Positions 18,680-29,057 of a stretch of 64,000 nucleotides of DNA are shown in pieces. Each line of letters begins with the position of its first letter. Position 1 is the stretch's first letter. The translations under genes were made by a program, and so were the position numbers. The DNA comes from Oscillospiraceae bacterium (GTDB lineage: Bacteria; Bacillota; Clostridia; Oscillospirales; Acutalibacteraceae), in contig SVOW01000002.1 in the NCBI GenBank assembly GCA_015066175.1, positions 124,001 to 188,000 on the forward strand, written 5' to 3'. The notes beneath the pieces are model-generated. The model was not told the DNA's origin. It did no database searches and worked only from the letters and a program-made list of their open reading frames with translations.

Positions 18680-20026
18680 ATGATTAATGAACCTTTTATT
18701 CCCAGAACAATAACAGTCCACCTTGGACCTCCTGATTCAAACGCAGAAAATATTACTGTGAATTTTCCTGACTACATAAAAAACGTTGCATCAAGTGAAA
18801 TTTATCCTACATGGCCCGAAAATGCTTTAAGAGCAAACATTTATGCAATAACAACATTTGCACTTAACAGAATTTATACTGAATTCTACAGAAGCAAAGG
18901 CTATAATTTTGATATTACAAATTCAACACAATATGACCAGTCATTCGTAAAAGGCAGAGATATTTTTTCAAATATTTCACGTTTAGTCGATGAACTTTTC
19001 AATGACTACGTTGTTAAAGATGGAACAATTTCTCCGTATTTTACTCAGTATTGCAGTGGTAAAGGCGTAAATTGTAAAGGACTCAAGCAGTGGGGAACAG
19101 TTGACCTTGCAAACCGCGGATATACACCCTATAACATTTTAAAATATTATTATGGTAATGTAAATCTCGTAAAAAATGCACCCGTCAGAAGTAATATTCC
19201 GTCATATCCGGGCAGAGCACTACGTCAAGGTGACAGAGGTGAAGATGTGCGCACAATTCAACGCGAACTCAACAGAATTGCTGCGAATTATCCTGCTATT
19301 CCTACCGTTCCTGTTGACTTGGGCGTTTTTGATGCAGCAACTGAACGTGCTGTGCGTGCATTTCAGAGAATTTTCAATCTTACACAAGATGGAGTTGTGG
19401 GCAAAAATACATGGTACAGACTGAAATATATCTATAACAGCGTCAAAGGTCTGTCGGAACTTTATTCAGAGGGTATTACTAAAACTGAAGCAGAACGCAG
19501 ATTCAGCAAAGTGTTGCAGCAAGGAAGCAGGGGAACAGAAGTAGGCAGTTTGCAGTATTATCTTAATTTTATTGCTTTTTTCAATGATTCATTGTCTGAA
19601 ATTGATGCCGATAATATTTTTGGTCCTGCAACAAAACGTGCTGTAACTGCATTTCAGCGATACTACGGCTTGAATCCTGACGGAATTGTAGGCAGGGACA
19701 CATGGAACAAAATACAGACTGTATATCAGAGCATTATCAACAATCTGCCGCGGGAATATCAATCATACAGTTCTCTTTTATATCCAGGTTACGTTTTATC
19801 ATCAGGTTCAACAGGAAAAGTTGTTGAACAACTTCAGACTTATTTAAGAGTAATCGGTCAGAACAACTCATCTGTGCCGGTTATAAATGTTGATGGTTCA
19901 TACGGTAACCAGACAAGAAACGCTGTTTTGGCTGTGCAGAGATTATACGGAATTGAACCTACAGGAATTGTAGGACCGCTTACTTGGAATGCAATTGTTG
20001 AATTATACAATGGTTACAGAGCATAA
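18680..20026 (+). CDS. SpoIID-like domain protein with three peptidoglycan-binding (PG_binding_1) repeats
   Basis: ENALRANIYAITTFALNRIYTEFY...NFDITNSTQYDQSF; three repeats of the type LRQGDRGEDVRTIQRELN...FDAATERAVRAFQR...LTQDGVVGKNTW. Confidence 0.8.
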   Translation: MINEPFIPRTITVHLGPPDSNAENITVNFPDYIKNVASSEIYPTWPENALRANIYAITTFALNRIYTEFYRSKGYNFDITNSTQYDQSFVKGRDIFSNISRLVDELFNDYVVKDGTISPYFTQYCSGKGVNCKGLKQWGTVDLANRGYTPYNILKYYYGNVNLVKNAPVRSNIPSYPGRALRQGDRGEDVRTIQRELNRIAANYPAIPTVPVDLGVFDAATERAVRAFQRIFNLTQDGVVGKNTWYRLKYIYNSVKGLSELYSEGITKTEAERRFSKVLQQGSRGTEVGSLQYYLNFIAFFNDSLSEIDADNIFGPATKRAVTAFQRYYGLNPDGIVGRDTWNKIQTVYQSIINNLPREYQSYSSLLYPGYVLSSGSTGKVVEQLQTYLRVIGQNNSSVPVINVDGSYGNQTRNAVLAVQRLYGIEPTGIVGPLTWNAIVELYNGYRA

Positions 20027-20071
20027 TTTTATGATTTTAAGGCAACATAATTAACATAAGGTGGTGTTGTC

Positions 20072-21490
20072 TTGAAAAAAATCAGTGGTAATTATGCAGA
20101 AAATATCAAAGAACTTGACAATATTTTAAGAGTTAGTGAAAATTTTGATTTAATCGGCAGAGAAATGTTTATTGGTGGCAGAAATGCAAAAATGTATTTT
20201 GTTGATGCTTTTTGCAAAGATGAAATTCTTGAAAAAATGCTTGAATATCTGTCTCGGCTTGAACCTGAACAAATTCTTATTGCCAAAAACACAAGAGAAT
20301 TCTGCTCTCGTTATATAACTTACACTGAAACCGATGTAGAATCAGATGTTGATACAGTTGTATCGTCTGTTCTTTCTGGTACACTCGCGTTAGTAATTGA
20401 GGGCTATAATCAGGCGATAATGATTGATGCCAGAACTTATCCTGTCAGATCTCTTGATGAGCCTGATAATGACAAAGTTCTACGTGGTTCACACGATGGA
20501 TTTACTGAAACAATTGTCTTTAATACTGCATTGATACGCAGGAGAATCCGAGTACCTGAACTGACTTTTCACGCAATGAAAGTAGGGAAAAAATCAAAAA
20601 CTGATATTGCTCTTTGTTATCTTGAAAATGAAGTTGATAAAAAACTGCTGGAAAATCTGAAAAAACGAATTGAGAATATAAATATCAATTCGTTAGCAAT
20701 GAGTCAGCAGAGTTTTGTTGAAAGCTTGTTGACTAAGCAATTTTATAATCCTTTTCCGAAAGTAAGGTATACAGAAAGACCTGATGCCGCGGCTGCTTCA
20801 ATAAATGAAGGAAATATCGTAATTCTTATTGATAATTCGGCAACTGCAGTTATTGTGAAAACAAGTTTTTTTGAGTTTTTTCAGGATTCAAATGACTATT
20901 ATTTTTCACCGATGATCGGCTCATATTTAAGATTTGTAAGAATGATAGTTTTTACACTTTCGATTCTCATAACACCGATATGGTATCTTCTGGTTAAGAA
21001 TCCTGATTTTATTCCGGCGTGGCTATCATTTATACGAATAGAAAACCATACACAGGTACCTGTTTTAGCACAGATTTTAGTTATTGAATTGATTATTGAT
21101 ATGCTTAAATTGGCATCAATCAATACACCGCAGGCTCTGAGTGGGTCTTTCAGTGTGATTGGCGCGTTGATTTTAGGTGAATTTGCTGTAGGCGCAAAAT
21201 GGTTTTTGCCTGAAGTTATTCTGTATATGGCTTTCGTTGCAATTGCAAATTTCACACAGCCCAGTTTTGAATTAGGTTACGCAATGAAATTTTCAAGAAT
21301 AATGATAATTGTGCTTACCGCGTTGTTTAATTTTATCGGTTTTTTTGCAGGTTTTGTAATTACAATTCTTCTTATTGCAACCACTAAAACTCTCGAGGGA
21401 AGAAAATATCTGTATCCGATAATACCATTTGATAGAAAAGCTTTATCAAATCTTTTAATCAGAAAATCAATAAATAAAAGTAAAAACTAA
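20072..21490 (+). CDS. Spore germination protein, GerA/SpoVAF family
   Basis: FQDSNDYYFSPMIGSYLRFVRMIVF...YLLVKNPDFIPAWLSFIRIE..., GerA-type membrane domain. Confidence 0.9.
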   Translation: MKKISGNYAENIKELDNILRVSENFDLIGREMFIGGRNAKMYFVDAFCKDEILEKMLEYLSRLEPEQILIAKNTREFCSRYITYTETDVESDVDTVVSSVLSGTLALVIEGYNQAIMIDARTYPVRSLDEPDNDKVLRGSHDGFTETIVFNTALIRRRIRVPELTFHAMKVGKKSKTDIALCYLENEVDKKLLENLKKRIENININSLAMSQQSFVESLLTKQFYNPFPKVRYTERPDAAAASINEGNIVILIDNSATAVIVKTSFFEFFQDSNDYYFSPMIGSYLRFVRMIVFTLSILITPIWYLLVKNPDFIPAWLSFIRIENHTQVPVLAQILVIELIIDMLKLASINTPQALSGSFSVIGALILGEFAVGAKWFLPEVILYMAFVAIANFTQPSFELGYAMKFSRIMIIVLTALFNFIGFFAGFVITILLIATTKTLEGRKYLYPIIPFDRKALSNLLIRKSINKSKN

Positions 21491-22350
21491 TCAGTAAGTA
21501 TATTTTCAAAAAATTTTTCCGTCGAAATATATGACGGTCTGTTATATCTTCCAAGGTGATACAAACTTTCAGTATCACCTTGTTTAATTATATTTATTCT
21601 TTCTTCGCAAAGTAAAGCTGCTTTGAATCCTAAACTTTTTGAAAGGGAAATGGTTTCGTTTTTATATGCACCAAAAGGAAATGTCAATGTGTTTGGCATA
21701 TAGCCTGTTTTTTCATTCATAATATTCTGCATTTTAGTAATGTCAGCACCAACTTCAACGTTATATGTTGCAACGTTTTCATCAGTTTTTTTACTGATTC
21801 CGTGCCGCCCTGTGTTGTTTTTATGCAAGTCGTAAGAATGATTCTGTATTTCTATAACATTACCTTGGGTTAATTCCTTTATCTGATGCCAGTCCATATA
21901 AGAGTAAGTAATGTTATGGTCAGGGTTTTCGGTGAAAAATGTTGTATATTCTCCTACAATTGATGCAACAGCGCACATTTTCATTTCTTTTAGCAATGGA
22001 TAAACATATGCATAAACACTTTCAAAACCGTCATCAAAAGTTATCATAATCGGTTTTTTAGGCAAACTTTTTTTACCATAAACAAAGTCGATAAGATCAG
22101 TCATATCAATCGTTGTGTAGCCTTTGCTTTTTATATATTTCATATCTTCTTCGAATTGGCTGTACATAACGGTATATTTGCCTTTCCTTGAACTTTTCTT
22201 TGTTATCTGGTGATACATAATAATAGGAACTCTGATACCTTCCTTTTCTTCGGCCACTGTCACAAAAGGCTCAAACCATATAAAACCACATACGAAAAGC
22301 AGAATAATTACGAAAACGAACACAAAATTCTTTCTGATTTTTATTACCAT
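21487..22350 (-). CDS. Polysaccharide deacetylase family protein
   Basis: VPIIMYHQIT, PIMITFDDGFESVYAYVYPLLKE, TFPFGAY motifs of NodB/CE4-like enzymes; N-terminal signal anchor. Confidence 0.93.
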   Translation of the reverse strand: MVIKIRKNFVFVFVIILLFVCGFIWFEPFVTVAEEKEGIRVPIIMYHQITKKSSRKGKYTVMYSQFEEDMKYIKSKGYTTIDMTDLIDFVYGKKSLPKKPIMITFDDGFESVYAYVYPLLKEMKMCAVASIVGEYTTFFTENPDHNITYSYMDWHQIKELTQGNVIEIQNHSYDLHKNNTGRHGISKKTDENVATYNVEVGADITKMQNIMNEKTGYMPNTLTFPFGAYKNETISLSKSLGFKAALLCEERINIIKQGDTESLYHLGRYNRPSYISTEKFFENILTD

Positions 22351-22403
22351 ATAAATCCCTCCTGAAAAATTATATGTTTTTATAGATATGAAAATAATAA
22401 AAC

Positions 22404-22432
22404 TTGATATTTTATCTTGTTAGAGTTATAAT
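22404..22432 (+). promoter_or_regulatory. Sigma-A-like promoter of M42 peptidase operon
   Basis: TTGATA - 17 nt - TATAAT. Confidence 0.7.
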
Positions 22433-22465
22433 AATCTGAAAAGCATTTGAAAGAAGTGATATACT

Positions 22466-23494
22466 TTGATTAATGAAATTGAATTAATTGATTTGCTTGA
22501 AAAATTGTGTATCGCTGATGGCACACCGGGTAATGAGTGTGCTGCAGCAGAAATAGCAAAAGAAGCAATTGGAAAATATATGGATGCACATATTGATAAT
22601 ATGGGCAATGTTGTTGCAACACAAAAGGGGAATGGTAAACATTTTCTTCTTGATGCTCATATTGATAGAATCGGTATGGTTGTAACATCAATTGCGGATG
22701 ATGGCTTTATTAAAGTAGGGGCTTGCGGTGGTGTTGATGCACGCACATTTGATTCTGCAGAAGTTATAATCTACGGTAAAAAGCCTGTTTATGGTGTTAT
22801 TTCTGCAATTCCCCCTCATCTGACCAAATCGGGCGAAAACAAAGCAAGTGATATAACTGATGTTGTGATTGATATCGGTATGGATAAAGAAACTGCTGAA
22901 AAATATATCACTCCGTCTGACAGAATTGTTTTTAAATCATCTTTCAAAAAACTTCTTAATTCACGCGTGTGTTGTGCAGCTCTTGATGACAGAGCGGGCG
23001 TTTTATCTTTGGTACTTGCAGTTGATATGCTTAATGAGAAAGAAATAAAACCCAATCTGACAGTTGTTTTTTCTGTTTGTGAAGAAACAAACGGCAGTGG
23101 TGCGAAAACATCTTCTTTCAAGGCATCACCAGATGAAGCTATCGCGGTTGACGTAAGTTTTGCTACTGCTCCTGATGTTTCAGATGAAGAAGCAGGCATT
23201 TTATCGGCAGGACCTATGATTGGTTTTTCTTCAACTCTTGATTATAATATGAGTAGGCAGTTAGTTTCGGTTGCTCAGAAGAATGATATTAAATTTCAGA
23301 AAGAAATTATGGGTTCAAAAACAGGTACAAATGCCGATGGTATTGCTGTTTCGGGTTGTGGTGTTAAAATGGGACTTGTATCAATACCGCTGAGAAATAT
23401 GCACACTCAGGTAGAAATTGTTGATGTTGATGACATCAGAAATACAGCAAAGCTTATTTGTGAATATATAACTGAAAGAATGGAGGAATGCTAA
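22466..23494 (+). CDS. M42 family metallopeptidase (glutamyl aminopeptidase-like), copy 1
   Basis: DAHIDRIGMVVTSI, ALDDRAGVLSLVLAV, FSVCEETNGSGAKTSSF. Confidence 0.9.
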   Translation: MINEIELIDLLEKLCIADGTPGNECAAAEIAKEAIGKYMDAHIDNMGNVVATQKGNGKHFLLDAHIDRIGMVVTSIADDGFIKVGACGGVDARTFDSAEVIIYGKKPVYGVISAIPPHLTKSGENKASDITDVVIDIGMDKETAEKYITPSDRIVFKSSFKKLLNSRVCCAALDDRAGVLSLVLAVDMLNEKEIKPNLTVVFSVCEETNGSGAKTSSFKASPDEAIAVDVSFATAPDVSDEEAGILSAGPMIGFSSTLDYNMSRQLVSVAQKNDIKFQKEIMGSKTGTNADGIAVSGCGVKMGLVSIPLRNMHTQVEIVDVDDIRNTAKLICEYITERMEEC

Positions 23495-24529
23495 ATGGAA
23501 AGAATCCTTGAATTTGCAAGAGATTTGTGCCTTATTGACGGCATTTCTTCACGCGAAGATGATGTAAGAGATTATATAATCAATAAAATAAAAAACGAAA
23601 ATACTTGTTCTTTTATTGTTGATAATCTTGGCAATCTTATTGTTGAGAAAAAAGGTAAGAAAAAACCACAGAATAAAATTATGATTGACGCTCATACAGA
23701 TGAAGTTGGCCTTATAGTTTCTTATATCACCAGTGACGGCTTTCTTAAAATTCATAATGTAGGCAGTATCAATGCAAAAGTCTTGCTTGGTAGAACTGTA
23801 AAGGTTAATGGCTTGACAGGTGTTGTTGGTATCAAACCTGTTCATCTTGTATCTAAAGATAAATCAAAAGACATTCCTGAAAAGGACAGCCTCTATATTG
23901 ATATCGGCGCTTCAACAAAGGAAGAAGCGGAAAAATATGTTTCATTGGGTGACAGTGTAACTTTTGATTCTGATTGGTCAGAATTTGGCGAAAACAATGA
24001 ATTCATCAAAGCAAAAGCCCTTGATGATAGACTTGGCTGTGCAATTATGCTCGAAATGCTCCTTGAAGAACAGGAATATGACCTGACTTTTACTTTTACT
24101 GTACAGGAAGAAGTGGGCTGCAGGGGTGCAATTGTTGCTACAAACAGAGTCAATCCTGATTATGCAATTGCTCTTGAATGCACAACAGCATCAGATATAA
24201 ATGGCGTTTCAGGCGAAAAACGCGTTTGTTCTCTTGGTGGAGGCGCTGTAGTGTCTTTTATGGATGGTGGCACAGTATATCAGAAAGATTTATACAGAAA
24301 AGCGATGGATATCGCCGAAGACAGCAATATTAATGCTCAGACCAAAACTATGATTGCCGGCGGTAATAATGCCAGTCAGATTCACAAATCAGCTTGCGGG
24401 GTTAAAACTCTTGCTGTTTCTGTGCCTTGCAGATATCTTCATTCTCCATCTTGTGTTGTGAAAAAATCTGATGTTTCTGATGTGAAAAATTTAGTTGTGA
24501 AGCTTATAAGTGAATTTGCCTATGATTAA
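23495..24529 (+). CDS. M42 family metallopeptidase, copy 2
   Basis: IDAHTDEVGLIVSYIT, KALDDRLGCAIMLEML, FTVQEEVGCRGA. Confidence 0.94.
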   Translation: MERILEFARDLCLIDGISSREDDVRDYIINKIKNENTCSFIVDNLGNLIVEKKGKKKPQNKIMIDAHTDEVGLIVSYITSDGFLKIHNVGSINAKVLLGRTVKVNGLTGVVGIKPVHLVSKDKSKDIPEKDSLYIDIGASTKEEAEKYVSLGDSVTFDSDWSEFGENNEFIKAKALDDRLGCAIMLEMLLEEQEYDLTFTFTVQEEVGCRGAIVATNRVNPDYAIALECTTASDINGVSGEKRVCSLGGGAVVSFMDGGTVYQKDLYRKAMDIAEDSNINAQTKTMIAGGNNASQIHKSACGVKTLAVSVPCRYLHSPSCVVKKSDVSDVKNLVVKLISEFAYD

Positions 24530-25265
24530 GTTGATAGAAAATTTGAACGATTATGATTTTTCATCATTTGAAAATGATGTGTTTTTTCAACGCATCTGTT
24601 CAGATTATGAATTGTGTTCAACGTTTAATGATTCATTGTTTTATGTTTCTGTCAGAAATAACAATGTAGATGCAGTGATTTCTAAGATAAAAGGTACTGT
24701 TACTTTATCGTTGTTAAACGAAACAGACTTAGCAGAAATCAATGAGTTTCTTTCAGTTATTGGTTATTATGTGATTTTGTGCGACGAAAGTTTTTCAGAA
24801 TACTTTTCGGGAGAAAAAACTTCAGGAAATATTCTGAAGATAGCGGCTGAAAAGAAAAGTATTTGTAAAGCGGAAATGCTTTACAGCGAAAAATTAAAAG
24901 ATATGTATGATTTAGTAGAGAATGTTTTTTATCTTGACGTTGATTATATGAATTGGTTTGCAGATATGTCGCATAAAATCAGGCATAATTCTGCTGCGTT
25001 GTGCGGAATTTATGCAGATAACAAGCTTGTATCAGCGGCATTTTCTCTTTTTGAAACGGAGAAAAGCGCTGTGATATCTTCTGTTGCTACATCAGATGAA
25101 TATAGAAACAAAGGTTATGCAACGGAAATTGTAAATGCTTTGCTTTCAAGAAATTCAGGCAAAACTGTTTATGTTTTCACTGAAAATGAAAGTGTTGATA
25201 ATTGGTATAAAAAAATCGGTTTTAATGAACATAAAAAGTGGAGTGAAATAAAAAATGTATTATAA
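24522..25265 (+). CDS. GNAT family N-acetyltransferase
   Basis: SSVATSDEYRNKGYATEIVNALLSR and C-terminal NWYKKIGF. Confidence 0.85.
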   Translation: MIKLIENLNDYDFSSFENDVFFQRICSDYELCSTFNDSLFYVSVRNNNVDAVISKIKGTVTLSLLNETDLAEINEFLSVIGYYVILCDESFSEYFSGEKTSGNILKIAAEKKSICKAEMLYSEKLKDMYDLVENVFYLDVDYMNWFADMSHKIRHNSAALCGIYADNKLVSAAFSLFETEKSAVISSVATSDEYRNKGYATEIVNALLSRNSGKTVYVFTENESVDNWYKKIGFNEHKKWSEIKNVL

Positions 25266-26529
25266 TTTCAAAATAAGTGATAAAGTTTTATCAGCATCTG
25301 AAAAGGCTATGGAAAAAGCTGTAGCATCTTTTGCAAATATTGATAGAATAACTGAGCAAAATCAGATTAAAGTGCTTTCAGCTTTTACTGAATTCGGAAT
25401 AAGCGAAAGTCATTTTGCAGGATCAACCGGTTATGGCTACGGCGACAGAGGAAGAGAAACAATAGATAAACTTTTTGCAAAATGTGTAGGCGCTGAAGAT
25501 TCAATTATAAGACATAATTTCACCTGCGGTACTCATACACTTGCTGTGGCTCTTTTTGGTGTATTAAGACCGGGTGATACAATGCTTTCTGTTACAGGCA
25601 CACCTTATGATACAATTCACAGTGTGATTGGTCTGACAGATGATAAAGGTCAGGGGTCACTCAAGGATTTTGGTATAAACTATATGCAGGTTGAACTTAA
25701 TAATGAAGGAAGGCCTGATTTGCCTGCTATTGAAAAAACTTTAAAAGAAAACAGCATAAAAATGGTTTACATACAACGTTCACGCGGTTATTCGTTGAGA
25801 CCCACATTGAGCGTTGCTGAAATTAAAGAAATTGTTGAACTTACTCATAAATGCAGTAGTGCGATGGTAATGGTTGATAACTGTTACGGCGAATTTACAG
25901 AGGTTATTGAACCCGGTGACGTTGGTTGTGACCTTTTTGCAGGTTCACTTATTAAAAATGCCGGTGGCGGTATCGCAAGAACAGGTGGATACATTGCAGG
26001 CAAAGAAGAATTTGTTGAGTTGTGTTCTTATAGAATGACAACTCCCGGTCTTGGCAGAGAAGTCGGTGCAACACTCAATCAAAGCAGAAATCTATACATG
26101 GGACTTTTCAGTGCCCCTCATGTTGTCGGCGAAGCTTTAAAGGCTGCTGTATTCACTGCAGCTTTATTTAAAGAATTCGGTTTTGGTGTAACTCCTGAAA
26201 TTAATGAAACTCGTCATGATATCATTCAGGCAGTTAAACTTGAGAAAGAAGAGAATCTTATTGCTTTCTGTCAGGGCTTACAGAAAGGTGCACCTATTGA
26301 TTCAACTGCTGTTCCAGAACCATGGGAAATGCCGGGATATGACAGTAAAGTAATTATGTCGGCAGGTGCGTTTATTTCAGGTGCTTCTATTGAACTTTCA
26401 GCAGACGCTCCTTTGCGAGAACCTTTTGCTGTGTGGATGCAGGGTGGACTCAATTTCCACAGTGCAAAACTCGGAATAATGCTTGCTGCTGAGGAAATGA
26501 ATAAAAGGGGATTATTAGATGGCAGATAA
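25255..26529 (+). CDS. Methionine gamma-lyase family / aluminum resistance-type PLP enzyme
   Basis: FAGSTGYGYGDRGRETIDKLFA, VMVDNCYGEFTE, GSLIKNAGGGIARTGGYIAG. Confidence 0.93.
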   Translation: MYYNFKISDKVLSASEKAMEKAVASFANIDRITEQNQIKVLSAFTEFGISESHFAGSTGYGYGDRGRETIDKLFAKCVGAEDSIIRHNFTCGTHTLAVALFGVLRPGDTMLSVTGTPYDTIHSVIGLTDDKGQGSLKDFGINYMQVELNNEGRPDLPAIEKTLKENSIKMVYIQRSRGYSLRPTLSVAEIKEIVELTHKCSSAMVMVDNCYGEFTEVIEPGDVGCDLFAGSLIKNAGGGIARTGGYIAGKEEFVELCSYRMTTPGLGREVGATLNQSRNLYMGLFSAPHVVGEALKAAVFTAALFKEFGFGVTPEINETRHDIIQAVKLEKEENLIAFCQGLQKGAPIDSTAVPEPWEMPGYDSKVIMSAGAFISGASIELSADAPLREPFAVWMQGGLNFHSAKLGIMLAAEEMNKRGLLDGR

Positions 26530-27223
26530 TTACAGATACGATGGTATAACAAGTGATGCTTTATTTTTGCTTGCACGCAACAGGTTTGAAAATGATAAAA
26601 ACTTTTACGAAGAGCATAAGCCTGAAATTAAAAAAAGTGTAATAACACCGGTAAGACAGATTATTGATGCACTTCTTGATGATATGTTTTCATACGATAA
26701 CAGAATGGTGCTTATTCCATGGAAAATGATTTCAAGAATAAGACGCGATACTCGTTATTCAAAAGATAAGTCACTTTATCGTGAAAATGTCTGGGTAATG
26801 TTTATGCGTGACAAAAAAGCGAATCCGTATATTCCATGTTTCTGGCTTGAAATTTTCCCTGACAGATATACATGCGGCATAGGTTCTTTTTACACAAATG
26901 CATCATATCTTCAACTTTACAGAGAAAAAATTCTTGCAGAGCCAGATAGATTCAGAAAGGCTGTAAAATCATGTGAAAAAACAGGTGCTGTGTTAAGTCT
27001 TGATTGTTATAAAAAACAAAAACCAGGTGATTGCCCTGAAGATTTGCTGAATTTTTATAACACCAAAAGTTTGTTTTTCAGATGTGATTATTTCGATATA
27101 ACGGAGCTTGAAAGTTCAAATTTTATTGAAAAAATAAGAGGTAACTATAAAGCTTTTTATCCCATGTACAAATTTTTACTTGAGGTGACAGACAGATATG
27201 TTGCCTTAAACGGAGGAGAATAA
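26519..27223 (+). CDS. DUF2461-like protein
   Basis: DALFLLARNRFENDKNFYEEHKPEIKKSV...RDTRYSKDKSLYRENVWV. Confidence 0.8.
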   Translation: MADNYRYDGITSDALFLLARNRFENDKNFYEEHKPEIKKSVITPVRQIIDALLDDMFSYDNRMVLIPWKMISRIRRDTRYSKDKSLYRENVWVMFMRDKKANPYIPCFWLEIFPDRYTCGIGSFYTNASYLQLYREKILAEPDRFRKAVKSCEKTGAVLSLDCYKKQKPGDCPEDLLNFYNTKSLFFRCDYFDITELESSNFIEKIRGNYKAFYPMYKFLLEVTDRYVALNGGE

Positions 27224-27224
27224 T

Positions 27225-28757
27225 ATGCTGGAAAAAATGTGGGGGAAATTCAGAAGTGGTTCTGATGTACGCGGTATAGGCGTGCGTTCGGGTAAAGATG
27301 ATCCTCTTTATCTTTCAGATGATATAGTTGAACGAATTGCCTGTGGCTTTGTTGAATGGCTCCGTAAAAACAGAGGCGATGATGTGCAGATTACTGTTGC
27401 AGTCGGTCATGATACACGCATATCTTCCCCAAGAATTAAAGAAAGGGTAGTTGATGCACTTATCAAAATGGGTGTGGAGGTGTATGATTGTGAATATTCT
27501 TCAACACCTGCAATGTTTATGACTACAATCAACCTTGGTTGTACGGGCGCAATAGAAGTAACTGCAAGTCATCATCCCTATGATAAAAACGGTCTTAAGT
27601 TTTTTACGCGTCTTGGCGGTCTCAGCGGTAAAGATATTGATGAGATTCTTTACTTCGCACAGGAAAATCAATTTATTTATGCAGAAAAATTCGGCACATC
27701 ACAACGTGTTGATCATATGAAGATTTATGCTGAAAATCTCCGCAAGATGATATGCGACGGTATTAACGCAACAGATTATTCACGTCCGTTACGCGGTTTT
27801 AAAATTGTTGTTGATGCAGGTAACGGTATCGGCGGATTTTATGCAACAAAAGTTCTTGCGCCTTTAGGTGCCGATGTCAGGGGCAGTCAGTTCTTGAATT
27901 ATGACGGTATGTTTACAAATCATATACCGAATCCTGAAGATGCAAATGCAATGAAGTCAATTAAGGAAGCTGTGATAAAAAATGAGGCAGACCTTGGAGT
28001 TATTTTTGACACTGACGTTGATCGCGCAGCTTGCGTTGATGATTCAGGCACAGAAATAAGCGGAAACCGCCTTGTTGCACTTGCGGCTGCCATCGCACTT
28101 GAAAATAATGAAGGAGGCACAATTGTAACTGACTCAGTAACCTCAGATGCTCTGACTGAATTTATCGAAAACGACCTTGGCGGAAAACACCTTGCTTATA
28201 AAAGAGGATACAGAAATGTTATAGATAAGCAGATTGAACTTAATCATTCTTCTGTTAATTGTCCGCTTGCAATTGAAACTTCGGGTCACGCAGCTTTCAG
28301 AGAAAATTATTATCTTGATGATGGTGCATATCTTATTACTAAAATAATTATCAAAATGGCACTTCTCGCTAAAGAAAATAAAAGTCTTTATGATTTGATC
28401 AATAATCTTCGCGAACCTGTTGAAACTCTTTCTATGAGATTTAATATCAATATGTCAGATTTCAAAACGTATGGTGATGAATTAATCGCTGCATTGAATG
28501 GGTTTGCGCCTTCATGCGAAGGTTGGACTGTGAAACAAGACACATATGAGGGGTTCAGGGTTACGGTTGACAAAAATAACGGGAACGGTTGGTTTTTACT
28601 CAGAATGAGTGTGCACGACCCGGTTATGCCGTTGAACATTGAAAGCAATGAATTTGGTGGATGCTTAATAATTTGCGAAAAATTATATTCATTTCTTAAA
28701 GATTATAATGAAATAGACATTTCACCATTGAAAAATGCAATAGATAGAATAAAATAA
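27225..28757 (+). CDS. Phosphomannomutase/phosphoglucomutase
   Basis: GHDTRISSPRIKE, EVTASHHPYDKNGLKFF, FDTDVDRAACVD, ETSGHAAFRENYYLDDGAYL. Confidence 0.94.
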   Translation: MLEKMWGKFRSGSDVRGIGVRSGKDDPLYLSDDIVERIACGFVEWLRKNRGDDVQITVAVGHDTRISSPRIKERVVDALIKMGVEVYDCEYSSTPAMFMTTINLGCTGAIEVTASHHPYDKNGLKFFTRLGGLSGKDIDEILYFAQENQFIYAEKFGTSQRVDHMKIYAENLRKMICDGINATDYSRPLRGFKIVVDAGNGIGGFYATKVLAPLGADVRGSQFLNYDGMFTNHIPNPEDANAMKSIKEAVIKNEADLGVIFDTDVDRAACVDDSGTEISGNRLVALAAAIALENNEGGTIVTDSVTSDALTEFIENDLGGKHLAYKRGYRNVIDKQIELNHSSVNCPLAIETSGHAAFRENYYLDDGAYLITKIIIKMALLAKENKSLYDLINNLREPVETLSMRFNINMSDFKTYGDELIAALNGFAPSCEGWTVKQDTYEGFRVTVDKNNGNGWFLLRMSVHDPVMPLNIESNEFGGCLIICEKLYSFLKDYNEIDISPLKNAIDRIK

Positions 28758-28765
28758 TTATCACA

Positions 28766-28811
28766 AAAACAGTAATCACATCATAGATTGTAATGATGTG
28801 ATTACTGTTTT
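28766..28811. terminator. Intrinsic terminator after phosphomannomutase gene
   Basis: AAAACAGTAATCACATCA tagattgtaa/g TGATGTGATTACTGTTTT. Confidence 0.85.
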
Positions 28812-28930
28812 TTTATACAAAAAAATATATTAAAATTATGCATGTTGTATAATTGTACTTGTTTTTATTTAAAGTTTAAAAATATTTAACAAAAATGTAT
28901 AAAAAATAACGTAAAAATTGAAAAAAATTC

Positions 28931-28959
28931 TTGATTTTTCCAAATTAATGTGATAATAT
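28931..28959 (+). promoter_or_regulatory. Sigma-A-like promoter of the 589-aa secreted protein gene
   Basis: TTGATT - 17 nt - TAATAT. Confidence 0.65.
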
Positions 28960-29022
28960 TTTATCGATGATGGAATGGTGTAGTGGGACGTATTCATCAT
29001 TTCACCAATCAAAAAATCTACT

Positions 29023-29040
29023 TTTCCGTAACAGCGGAAA
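29023..29040 (+). promoter_or_regulatory. 5'UTR hairpin immediately upstream of SD
   Basis: TTTCCG taacag CGGAAA followed by CTTAGGAGGA. Confidence 0.5.
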
Positions 29041-29057
29041 CTTAGGAGGAAAAGATC

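Noticed and set aside
19202-20026. Internal repeats suggesting a tandem DNA repeat or CRISPR-like array
   Set aside because: They are protein-level peptidoglycan-binding domain repeats, diverged at nucleotide level and not regularly spaced spacers.
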